Origin: Selaginella moellendorffii
Taxonomy: Eukaryota > Streptophyta > Lycopodiopsida > Selaginellales > Selaginellaceae
Length of the DNA stretch: 64,000 nt
Direction: 5' to 3'
Assembly (NCBI RefSeq): GCF_000143415.4
Contig: NW_003314374.1
Span: 414,030-478,029, forward strand
This document shows positions 30,235 to 39,919 of the stretch, in pieces. A program made the translations under genes and the position numbers. How positions within the stretch are numbered: position 1 is the first letter of the stretch; each line of letters begins with the position of its first letter. The notes beneath the pieces were generated by a model. It did not search any database, was not told where the DNA came from, and saw nothing but the letters and a program-made list of their open reading frames with translations.

Positions 30235-31165
30235 CATCTAGCCATTTAGCTTTTGCACTTGATCCAAGTGCTCCATATGTCCAATCCCACTATAAACACC
30301 CAAAGGTACCATTGACATATCAACGCGTTACACTAAAGCTATGTCCATTCACCTTTGTCTCATTAATAGTCTAAAACCACCCATACCACAGACTCATCTC
30401 CCAAAGACTAGTTCATTTATCTATAAGTGATCATCCTTAACCATACCTAAACACTCTTTAGATGCCCGGAGACATAAGGAACATCCTTCCTAATATTCCT
30501 TTTTCGGTCCCCATTAAGTCCCACTCCGCTCATGGCAGTGCTCACCAACACTACTATTGAGTCAAGACTTAAATGCCTGACCACTAAGTCCCACTAACCT
30601 CTGGGAGTTCCTCACCATATGACTGTATCTTTAGTTACTACATAACAGAATTGCTCCTCTTTTTTTCCTTAGACTAGAACTTTGGGATAACATTTTGAAA
30701 CACCATAGCCCTACTTAAGCCTTATGGGTACTCTCCCCACCTTCCTCCTTTGGGTGCCTTAGCCATGTGGCTAAAGTAAGGTTCCGATAAGCCATGTTAA
30801 GTATCCAAGTAGGTAGTCCCACCCACACTTGGATTGGGAGCATTGACCATTCAATCTCTCAGGGGAGCTAAAGCTAACTTTTGAATACTTCACTAAGTTA
30901 CTTTACTTGTTCATCTATGTTCACTTTAGCCTTGGACTCTTCAATGGTTATATCATCACCCACCACATGGGTATAACCTTCCTTAGTCTCACTAACCTTT
31001 TCTAGCCAAATTGTTTCCATTTGAGTCCTCCCCCCATTATACTTTTGGAGCTCACCAAACCCCCTCGGGTCTAGGAGATGATCACTTTGGGCTTTCACCC
31101 TTGGACTTGGACTTGGACTTGGACTCAGACTCAGACTCGAACTCAGTCTTGGTTTCAAACTTGGA
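30235..31165 (-). repeat. Diverged LTR of the LARD-like family
   Basis: Reverse complement follows the 154-1844 LTR over its last two thirds: the GA array (31105-31160), the AAAGCCCAAAG box, the AGTTCACC-like and CCTTTGGGTG boxes, the AATGGTACCTTTGGGTGT box (seen at 30300-30320) and GCACTTGGATCAAGTGC. Many transitions and small gaps indicate an old copy. Confidence 0.75.
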
Positions 31166-31264
31166 ATTGACTGCCACACGATGCAAATGTAGACGGCAAC
31201 ATGTAGCAATAAATCAAGCAATAGAAGATAAACTTGAGCTTGTATTAACCAACACAGAGAGAAT

Positions 31265-31840
31265 AATAAAATACCTTTTGTTATAAAAATGAGCTTGGAA
31301 AGTAAATATTAGATGAACTAGTGCTGAATGAACCCCTTGATGATACTCCCGAAAGAAAGATGGAGGGGTCATTTACTGTTAGCCACAACATTCCGAGCTT
31401 AATCCGCTCCGACATATTTGGCTCCACATGACGTAAAAGGTTTCGGAAACAAATGCCAAATTGCATCACCAACTCAAATAGCCCTTAACGAAGATGATGC
31501 AATTGTTGGAAGGCATTATCACAATCGTCAACATGTCTAAAAGTGCGTTTGAAGACATCTAGGAGAATACTCTAATCCTCACGAGTGGTTGCACTCAAAC
31601 CATTGTACCACTACAGCGTCGTCCCTTAGAAACACGTGGGAAACTCACGCAAACATCAAGCATCATCCCAAGAATGATATGTGGCAATCACTATGAAGTG
31701 ATCAAACCAATGGTACACATCATCCTTAGGATTCCTATGAAATTCATTCATCTTCATAGTAGAGCAATAGTTTCCTTCTTTGACTTTGGAGTAACAATTG
31801 GTACAATTGCTTGATACTATGTGATTGCAATTGAACAATT
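31265..31840 (-). pseudogene. Retrotransposon gag remnant, minus copy
   Basis: Minus-strand frames give NPKDDVYHWFDHFIVIATYH, then LLDVFKRTFRHVDDCDNAFQ and MQFGICFRNLLRHVEPNMSE, with several stops. This is the core of a Ty3-type gag that differs from the chromovirus gag at 27004-27618. It is the mirror image of the plus-strand remnant next to it. Confidence 0.75.
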
Positions 31841-31859
31841 AAACTCAGTTGATGGCGGC

Positions 31860-32750
31860 ATTCATAACACGTGGTACAGCTTCTTTTGCTCTTGGTGCCA
31901 ATCCTCACGTTCGGCCAGAGTTCTTTGGTGGGAATTCTAGGGATGATATCTACTATTGATTCGATCATTTCACAGTGATTGCCACATATAATTCTTAGGA
32001 TGATGCTCAACATTAGCATGAATTTCCCACGTATCTCCAAGGGACGGTGCTACAATGGTATAATGGTTTAGATATAGTCACTCGTGGGGATTGGAGTATT
32101 CTCTTGGATGTCTTCAAATACGCATTCAGATATATTGACAATTGTGATGATGCCTTCTAACAATTGCATTATCTTTGTCAAGGGCCATTGGAGTCAGTGA
32201 TGCAATTTGGCATTTGTTTTTGATGCCTCTTGCTTCATGTAAAGCCAAATATGTCAAAGAGGATCAAAGTAGGAATGTTGTGGCCAACACTTCATCAAGA
32301 TCTTGTAGGATTTGTGCATGCACTTACTTTAGCCACCCTTAATAATGCTTTTTATTTGACATAACATTATGAGACATTGCCTCTTCCACTTCTTGCTACA
32401 CATCCTTTAGCTCCACTTACTGTGGGAGATAGTCATATTCCAATGGAGGTTGATGCTATTATTGCTCGAGTTCAAAGAAAAGGGCAAAAATATAGTCGTA
32501 GCTGTGATGTTTGTTGTTGGGCGTATGATGAAGTTGGTCACACTTATCAGTGTTGTTGGCGTTTTCCAGATTGGTGGCCTTCATTTCTTAGGTGATGTTG
32601 CAATGGAAAGTCTGGACATTGAGATGCATTTGGGAAATGAGGAGTCACATGAGTAACAAAGGGATCTTTTGCGAATAAGTTAATGATGCTTCTATCTTTT
32701 TTTTGGGAGTATTATCAAGGGGTTTACTTGGCATTAGTTCATCCAGTGTT
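31860..32750 (+). pseudogene. Retrotransposon gag remnant, plus copy
   Basis: Plus-strand reading gives VRPEFFGGNSRDDIYY, FDHFTVIATYNS, YNGLDIVTRGDWSILLDVFK, MQFGICF and KPNMSKRIKVGMLWPT, then IPMEVDAII and a damaged zinc knuckle (CCWAYDEVGHTYQC). At least five stops interrupt it. It is inverted relative to 31265-31840. Confidence 0.8.
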
Positions 32751-32769
32751 TACTTTCCAAGCTTGTTTT

Positions 32770-33950
32770 TATAGTAAATGGTCGTCAAGATCTTGTAAAA
32801 CTTGTGCATGCACTTGCTCTAGCCACCTTTGACACACTTAGCACAACATTATAAAACATCACCTCTTCCACTTCTTGCTACACATCCTTCAGCTCCACTT
32901 CCTATGAGAGATGATCCTGTTCCAATGGAAGTTGATGCTATTACTACTCAAATTCAAAGACAAAAGCGAGGACTTAGTCGTGGCCGTGATATTCACTGTT
33001 GGGTGTGTGATGAAGTTGGTCACACTTATCAGCATTGTTGTAGTGCATTTTATCTCTTTCCCTTTAAGCCAACTGGAAAAGGGGCAATTGCTTGATGAAA
33101 GAGCCTTTAGTGGCTATTTTATCCCTATTTATCCCCCAAGGTTCCAAGGATCCACAGTGACAATATATCCAAATCTCATCCCATGATCACATGTGCTACA
33201 CTCACCCCCCCTCATGTGAGTGTAACACACCCCCCCTTCAGAGATGTTAATGTCTTCATTGACTACTATTCCATGTGAGACAACTAATCATTCACCCGTA
33301 TTGCAGTCCCACGGTGGATACCTTCATTCGTGGATACTCCACACAAAAGGAAGGACGTACGCATGGATGCCCAATACGTACGATTTCAAATTTAGGGGTA
33401 GGAATATACCTTGCTCGAGGGTATATTATATTTTTAAGTAGCCACCTGGATACTCCACACAAGAGGAAGGATGTACGCATGGATGCCCAATACGTATGAT
33501 TTCAAATTTAGGGTAGGAATATACCCAATACGTACGATTTCAAATTTAGGGGTAGGAATATACCTTGCTCAAGGGTATATTATATTTTTAAATAGCCACT
33601 AATCAATAGGAATTGAACCCGTGCCATTTTCTCTGATACCAACTGTAGCACACCTTATCTCTCTCCCCTTAAGCCAACTGGAAAAGGGGCAATTGCTTGA
33701 CGAGAGAACCCTTAGTGGCTATTTTATCCCTATTTATCCCCCAAGGTTCTAAGGATCCATAATGACAATATATTCAAATTTCATCCCATGATCATATGTG
33801 TTACAGTTGTCGGTATTTTCCAAATTGGGAACCTCCATTTCTTGGGTGGAGACATTAGCGTCAACAATGTCTTATTAGTGTTGTTACATGGGAGGTTTGG
33901 ATACTGAGATGCATCTGGAAAATGAAAAGTCACATAAGTAATGGAGGGAC
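32770..33950 (+). pseudogene. Second gag fragment, split by TRIM-2
   Basis: Direct repeat of 32290-32670. It carries PLPLLATHPSAPLPM, VPMEVDAITTQIQ and an intact zinc knuckle (CWVCDEVGHTYQHC). The sequence is interrupted at 33039-33805 by a miniature LTR element and resumes at 33806 with YFPNWE. Confidence 0.72.
33039..33805 (-). mobile_element. TRIM-2, miniature LTR element
   Basis: Two 162-bp repeats (33039-33200 and 33644-33805) start TGTAG and end TACA. On the minus strand a primer site TGGTATCAGAG (33631-33641) follows the 33644-33805 repeat. A purine tract (ATGAGGGGGGTGAG) precedes the other. The interior is 443 bp, non-coding, with two copies of a roughly 120-bp tandem repeat (33326-33595). 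Flanks are ATTGT (33034-33038) and GTTGT (33806-33810), a target duplication with one change. It sits in the gag zinc-knuckle remnant. Confidence 0.85.
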
Positions 33951-34442
33951 TTTTCATGGTCAATAAATATTCTCAGCTAAATTTAATGTTATAGATTTTT
34001 TATTTATTTATATTTTTGATATAAATAAATACTTATATCTAATTGATATCAGATTTGATCATTCATATGGACCAAAATTATATAATATGTTAAATAATGT
34101 TAAATAAATTAAGATTTTGAAGAAGAAAATCAAAACACTTAAATAAAATAAATTAATAATTCATTTTATATTTATTTTGAAATAAAACATCTTTGAAAGT
34201 AATGTTTGATATTTTTTTTAAAGTTAAGCATCTAGGCTATAAATAAATATAACATAGATTTCGTTTAATTAGAATATACTTCAGGATTTAAAATATAAAT
34301 ATTCTTAAGATATGCAAAATTATGAAAGAGTAGCTAGAAATTCTTTAGTAGGCCAAACCTCCTAGAGGAGCACTAGTAACCGGAACACTGTTCCAAACTA
34401 AAATCCTCAATATTGTGAGAAGTTCATTTGGAATGCAGTGAG
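33951..34442. other. AT-rich intergenic region
   Basis: Very AT-rich with TTAAATAAATA-type words and no open frame. It marks the border between the repeat-rich and the gene-rich parts. It also includes the upstream region of the alpha/beta hydrolase gene; no clear TATA box was picked out. Confidence 0.6.
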
Positions 34443-35833
34443 ATGGGCGTCCTGGTAAATATTCCAAGCAACATTTTGCCTCCTCTTCCCTCTGGCCGCG
34501 GCCGGTGTGCGGTTTCTGCAAATCTTGGGTCCGCAACTCCACCTATAAATTTGCCAGATGGGGTCTCGCGCTCTTCCTTTGAGCTTCCATCTGGGCTTCG
34601 AATGGAGGTTCTCTCTTGTCCACCCTCTTCTTCTTCTCCGGCAACCCAAAGCAAAATTGCTCCAGTAGTTTTTGTTCACGGGAGCTACCATGCTGCGTGG
34701 TGCTGGGCTGTGCATTGGCTCCCCCATTTCTCTCAAGCTGGGCACCATTGTTTCGCATTGAGTCTTCTCGGCCAGGTTTGGTTTTTCTTTTTCCTTGGTC
34801 TTTATAGAGTTTTGTGTGATAATGTCCGTGAAGGGAGAGAGTGATCCGCCAGCTGATCGAGTGCCACAGACTTTGGAGGTTTGGATTTTATCTTTGACTA
34901 TATTCTTTCTGTCAGTGATCGATTGATCTTATGCGCAGTAGCTTCATGCAAGCGATGTTGCAAACTTCATCGAGAGCAAGCTTCATGGCATTCCTCCAGT
35001 GCTCGTAGGGCATTCATTCGGAGGATTGATCGTGCAATATTATCTTCATTGTCTTGAGAGTAAGAGTTTCGATCTGTGAAGTGAAAATTATATCTTTCTT
35101 TTGCAGGATACCCGATGCTAGCTTCCGCTGTTCTAGCATGCTCGGTTCCTCCAACAGGGAATACGTAAGTTGGCCTTTTGGTTTCCACAAAATATATCTT
35201 TTCCAACAAGGATTACAATGCAGTGCTGTGGTGATGCGTTTCTTGAAGTCCAAGCCTCTTGCTTCCATAAAAGTAAGCTTCATAAGCTTTGCTTGTCTTG
35301 TGAATCACTTGTAAGCCAAGGTTACTTGGAGCTTGGCTGCGAAAGGCTTTGCGAGGTCTCTTCCACTTTGCAGAGAAACATTCTTCTCGCCGGACATAAA
35401 CCATTCAGAGCTTGCAAGGTGAGCTTTGCTTGGAATCGTTTACAAAACCTCATATGGTTTGTTCCAGATACCAGGCTTTGATGAGGAACAGCTCCACTGT
35501 TCCTCTCTTTGACCTCCGCAAACTAAATGCATCACTGCCGATCGGCCCGCCATCTCCGTCGTCACCACCTGTTCTTGTCATTGGCTCCGAGAACGACTTC
35601 ATCCTGGTAGAAAACGCTCCCATGGCGTATCAAAGTTTTTAAACGTTTGTCTTCTCGTCACAACTTTCTCTTTCGTCCAGGACGAGCAAGCAGTGCGCGA
35701 GACAGGGGCCTTCTTCAATGCCAAAGAGCACATCATCTCAAGCATTGCTCACGACATAATGCTGGACACGCAGTGGAGAAAAGCAGCCGATGTTGTTCTA
35801 GACTGGCTCAGACATGGAAACATTCAAGGCTGA
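34443..35833 (+). CDS. Alpha/beta hydrolase, probably plastid-targeted
   Basis: Eight exons give 331 codons: 34443-34775, 34834-34878, 34942-35059, 35107-35164, 35224-35272, 35321-35418, 35468-35606, 35681-35833; introns are 47-74 nt. The first 65 residues are Ser/Pro-rich and look like a transit peptide. The hydrolase fold follows: oxyanion-hole stretch VFVHGSYHAAWCW, nucleophile elbow GHSFGG (Ser about 151), acid in GSENDFIL (Asp about 277) and His in IAHDIML (about 304). The blocks MPLFDLRKLN-like and ACSVPPTGN match the plant group represented by Arabidopsis At5g38360, which is uncharacterised. The substrate is unknown. The start is the first ATG in frame; the exon-exon joins all keep the frame. 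Confidence 0.88.
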
Positions 35834-37181
35834 AGAGACCAAGAAAAAAAAGCGAAGAAAAGTTTGTCATGCCAATGCCAAAGGCAATAAAATTTTGTTC
35901 GTTCTTGATTGATTGACATGGTGAATGGACAAGCCATTGCTTTCCAACCCGAAAGAAAGCGAGACACCCCTGCAAAAATATAAATAAAATATGTGAAGAA
36001 TGGCCAGTCTACAAAAACACTGTGGAGAAATCAAGTGGTCGAATACCATGACACCAGAGACAAAAATTCCCTCTTTTCCCTCAAAAAATTCAAAAAAAAT
36101 TCAAAGCTTTCAAATTATTTTGCCAGCCAATTCTGCCAAAAATACCTTTTTTTTTTTTGTGACCAGAGCACTGAATGGTTTCGAAAGCTCCAGTCCTTGA
36201 TCTGATTAAACTAGTCCTCCCCTCCATGGTTACAAAAAACAAGCCCTTTCAAACTACGCCATCTTCTAGGCAATGCAACGCACAAATCTTTCTACTTACA
36301 ATATATAATGCAATGTTTTAGCTCGAGGAATACTAGTTTTTATAGCAAACGCCTGGAGCTCAGTTTTTTTGGGGCTGGATCGATCGGCTTTCTTCTCGCC
36401 GTGGTTTTGCGCCGGACTTATGGTTTTGGAGCTCTTTTGTGGATCGAAACTAGAGAATTTTTTAGAGAGCTGGATGATTGCTTGTTTGCTAGAAATTTCT
36501 CTGTGAGGATCCATGACAATGCTAACTCAGGTGGTATGTTCCCATCCAACAAAACGTTTCATGGAATTCCACTCGCAGGTTTGATTGAGTGGGAGCATAC
36601 CACTGTGTTAGGATTGTCACAAAGAAGCCTCTTTGTTTCTTGATCTCTATCTCTCTCTCTCTTCATTCTAGAATTGCTTGCTCCACTCCGTTGCTAGTTC
36701 TTTCTCTCTTTTGTCAATTCGAGAGCTTGAAAGATTGATAGAGCTCAAATGAACCAACTGTCCTGGATGTTTGATCGGATTCTCTTGATGTGTGGCCTCG
36801 CAACATTCCAACCATGGATTCCCGAATTGATATGAATCTACGATCTTTTGTTGTGGTGTGTCTCCACAGGAATCTTGGACCCACAAGCGAAAGAGATTGA
36901 AATTCTCTCCAACGATCGTTCCATCTCTCCATCTCTCCATCGCAGTCAAAACAAGAGAGCGAGGGTCACATTCCTATCCGGAAGAAGAGCCTCCCGTGAG
37001 ATGGACGGCCGCGATTTTGTCACCCACTCTTCTCGTGAATGGAAGATTTTTTACTTTATGTACAGTGAGTGGTCTTAGAACAAAGCACGCAAACGAAGAA
37101 CACGAAAAAATGGTCTGCCGTGTCAATCGATCGATAGGACCGACCAATCGATCCTTTCACTTTCTTCGTGGCGGCTGCTGA
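35834..37181. other. Intergenic, no supported gene
   Basis: 1.35 kb between the hydrolase and the convergent RING gene. Open frames at 36308-36643 (111 codons) and 36858-37181 (107 codons) have no motifs, and I do not call them genes. T-rich and A-rich runs occur at 36060-36160. Confidence 0.5.
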
Positions 37182-37901
37182 CTAGTGGAAATCCCAGCCA
37201 GTGGCGAAGCCAGATCCATGGCCGCGGTACCACCACGGCCCCCTGGCCAATCCGCTGGTGTGATAGACCGAGAGCCACAGCGCGAGCTCCTCGGCCAGGA
37301 TTTCTTCCTGCTGCCTGTGCTTCTTGGCGAGATCGAGCGTGAGGAGGCTGGAGCGGCACATCGGGCAAGTGGTGTGGTTGTGATTCAGCCACTTGTCCAA
37401 GCAATCCCGGTGGAAGACGTGCGAGCAATTGGGGAGCTTGCGGACGAGCGAGCTGGGCTCGAAATCACACAAGCACACCGCGCATTGGGCCTCGTGTTCC
37501 TCGTTCTCGCCGGGGAATTCGAGCGAGGAAGGAGGAGAGGAGGAAGAAGAGGGGGAAGGAGGGATTTCTCCCGGATTATCGAGAGAGGAGGAAGGAATCT
37601 CCGAAATATCGAGAGAAGAATGGACGAGCTTACTGAATTCGATGAGAGGGAGCGAGGATTGGATCTCCTCCACGAAGCTATGGTGGTGGTGCTGGGGCTG
37701 TGAGCGATCCGGCGAGAGGCTGGAGGCCACCGGGCGCCGCGGCTGCCGAGACGGCTCCATCTGGTGGACCTCCGACGAATCCCTCTTGAGCCCGACGATC
37801 CGGAGCAGCGAATCGAGCAGATTCTTTACGAGCGCCAGCGAAATCGCCGTGTTCACCACCACCAGCGGCAGCAGGCCGCCATAGATGCTTGGAAATCCCA
37901 T
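37182..37901 (-). CDS. RING-H2 protein, XERICO-like
   Basis: Single exon, 239 residues from the ATG at 37901. The N-terminus MGFPSIYGGLLPLVVVNTAI plus the following hydrophobic residues forms one membrane segment, as in XERICO-type proteins; an upstream in-frame ATG at 37976 would add 25 residues without family support. A Ser/Pro-rich linker follows. The RING-H2 is at about residues 140-182 (CAVC, then CSHVFHRDC and CPMC). Such proteins are E3 ubiquitin ligases, and XERICO raises abscisic acid levels in Arabidopsis. The C-terminal 50 residues are unassigned. Ligase activity is expected from the domain, the hormone role only by resemblance. Confidence 0.85.
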   Translation of the reverse strand: MGFPSIYGGLLPLVVVNTAISLALVKNLLDSLLRIVGLKRDSSEVHQMEPSRQPRRPVASSLSPDRSQPQHHHHSFVEEIQSSLPLIEFSKLVHSSLDISEIPSSSLDNPGEIPPSPSSSSSPPSSLEFPGENEEHEAQCAVCLCDFEPSSLVRKLPNCSHVFHRDCLDKWLNHNHTTCPMCRSSLLTLDLAKKHRQQEEILAEELALWLSVYHTSGLARGPWWYRGHGSGFATGWDFH

Positions 37902-38351
37902 GCCTGGATGAAAATCTCGACACCAGCAGTGGCAAACTAGTACACACTGACACCAAAATTTAGCATCTCTCCGCAAGAGCCCTAAATTCTCGGTAGAGCA
38001 CCCTTTTTTAAACCCTAATTTCTCGGTAGAACACCCTTAGTAAAAAAGACCCGCCAGTAAATGCTGACGTGTACGGCAGGCCGCGTGTCCGGCGGGTACG
38101 CCACGTGTCGACAGAGATTGATTCGGCTTTAATCCTATCCTTCATTGCTTCGTCAGTCACAGCAGTGGTCATGGAACGATTGGAAATGTTGAATCCAAGA
38201 GAAAAGACTAATCGATTCGGAGACAATCAAAGCTTATCAAAGTTAGATCCACGAGAGAGAAAACTAAGACAACCGAAGCTATATCTTATACTTCTAGAGT
38301 TTGTAGAAGTGTTGAGATGGAATGTTACCTGAGGCATCGCTTTCGTGTTCT
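37902..38351. other. Intergenic, 450 bp
   Basis: Upstream of the RING gene and downstream of the SRAP gene. No supported gene. A CCACGTGTC box (an ACGT/G-box core) at 38101-38109 could be a regulatory site of the RING gene, since XERICO-like genes are stress- and hormone-responsive; this is a guess. Confidence 0.4.
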
Positions 38352-39861
38352 CTAGCTTTGAGAAGCGGTGGCTTTTGTCTTCTTTACGTCGCGAGGACGA
38401 TCACAAACTTCTCTCTCGGGATCTTGTCCGGTTGCAGCGTTTGGATTACTCTCCTGTGGCTTCCGCTTGAAGAATCTGCTGATATCATTCACCTTTTGTT
38501 GTTTGATCTGCAAGAACACTAGTAAACAAAAAAAAAAAAAAGGAGAAAAAGGAGAGTAGCTTTTACCTCCTTGATACAATCTGGCCCATTAAAGGACGGC
38601 TTGCCCATTGCCGATGTAACAGGATACCATACCTGCAAGGAGTATTTAAAACCGAGAGAAAGATGGTTCTCGAGGAATCCATGGGTGGCGCCAGGCTTTA
38701 GAATTTACTCTTCCTTTACCAGATTCGGTCCTTCGTATGGCTGCACGAATTTGCGGAAGACGTCATCGAGGGAGCAGCCAAGCTCTAGCCATGCTTTCGT
38801 TGCGTCGTCGCTCGCTAGAATGACAGGCATCCTGTCTGTAGCAAAAGGAGAGTTGGCCAACACGATTAAAACGGGATTAAATCGACACTTCGTACCGTGG
38901 AGCCATTCCAATCGCTTGGACACTCGCGTGGTCAAAATGGTGAAAGTGAAGAGCGTGTCTCCTGATAGAGCACGTAAGCACACCCACGAGTTCGACGAAA
39001 ATTTCATTACCTTCGGCATCTTGCCAAGAGTCGTACAGGCAGGCGAATACAAGAGGGCGCTCGTCCTGGAAGTGGATATAATATGGTTGCTTCTTACTAC
39101 CATCTTTCTTCCACTCGTAAAATCTGCAAAAGCGAAGTCGTAGTAGAAGATATGATATGCTTGTTTTGGTACCCTTCGACGCTCACGAGGCACCGTTTCG
39201 CTGGAAGAAGTCGAGAGAAGGAGGTCTTCTCACGCACAGTTTCTGATCTTGCATTGAACTGAAACAAGAAGAGAAATGGTTAGATCGCAACACAAGAAAG
39301 AAGTCGAGAAAAAAACAATGGCTCGATCGCAAACACAAGAAAGAAGTCAAGAAAAAAAAAAATTGGTTAGATCGCAAACACAGGAAAGAAGTGGAGAAAA
39401 AAAAATGGTTAGACCGCAAACACAAGATAGAAGTCGAGAAAAAAAAATTTGGTTAGATCGCAAACACAAGAAGGAAGTCGAGAAAACGAAGCAAAGAATG
39501 AGACAGAACAAGAAAACTCACTCCAAAAAAAAGTTTTTGGGATAGTTACCATGCGATAGTGATCGGGCTTCTCATTTTTTTTGGTGAAGCTGGGAACGAG
39601 CCCCCATTTCATCGCTTGCACAACCGGAAGAGCTTCCCCATCGTCTTTGGCTTCGTAATGAACAACAGGGAAATAAGCTCCAGGCGACACATTGTAAGAT
39701 GGACGATACCTGCAAAAACGCGATGGTAGAATGCGATGTGATCAAACGAATGCGAAAAAAAAATACCTGTCGTGATCGATCAATCGGAGCTGGCAATCCC
39801 CAAAACCACAGGCAGCTCCCACAGCGTCGGGGGCAAGCGTGCATCGAGCTCTCCCACACAT
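38352..39861 (-). CDS. HMCES: SRAP-domain protein (HMCES-like)
   Basis: Eight exons, 286 codons: 39861-39767, 39709-39550, 39258-39173, 39123-39011, 38961-38896, 38835-38720, 38632-38567, 38507-38352. It begins MCGRARC, with the catalytic Cys2 that SRAP proteins expose after Met removal and use to bond to abasic sites in single-stranded DNA. Further SRAP blocks: YRPSYNVSPG, MKWGLVPSF, FNARSET, KRCLVSVEGFYEWKK, TRVSKRLEWLH and DRMPVILA. The catalytic Glu lies in the GFYEWKK block. The C-terminus DISRFFKRK resembles a PCNA-binding peptide. The role is protection of abasic sites during replication, acting in the nucleus or in organelles. The start is fixed by MCGR. Its ATG lies 58 bp beyond the PPR stop. 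Confidence 0.93.
39278..39490. repeat. Minisatellite in an intron of the SRAP gene
   Basis: Five imperfect copies of a 35-45-bp unit containing GATCGCAAACACAAGAAAGA followed by an A-run. It lies in the 291-nt intron between exons 2 and 3, by far the longest intron in the gene. It produces a spurious Lys/Gln/Arg-rich open frame on the plus strand. Confidence 0.85.
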
Positions 39862-39919
39862 TTCTCCAAGCAAAACGCATAAACCCTAGAGAAAGAACCA
39901 GTGCTGAAGTGGCACACCC

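Noticed and set aside
36308-36643. 111-codon frame with one hydrophobic stretch
   Set aside because: No family motif, AT-rich flanks and no splice context; a chance frame.
37902-37976. Start of the RING protein at 37976
   Set aside because: The extra 25 residues are Cys-rich without family support; MGFPSIYGG matches the usual XERICO-type start.
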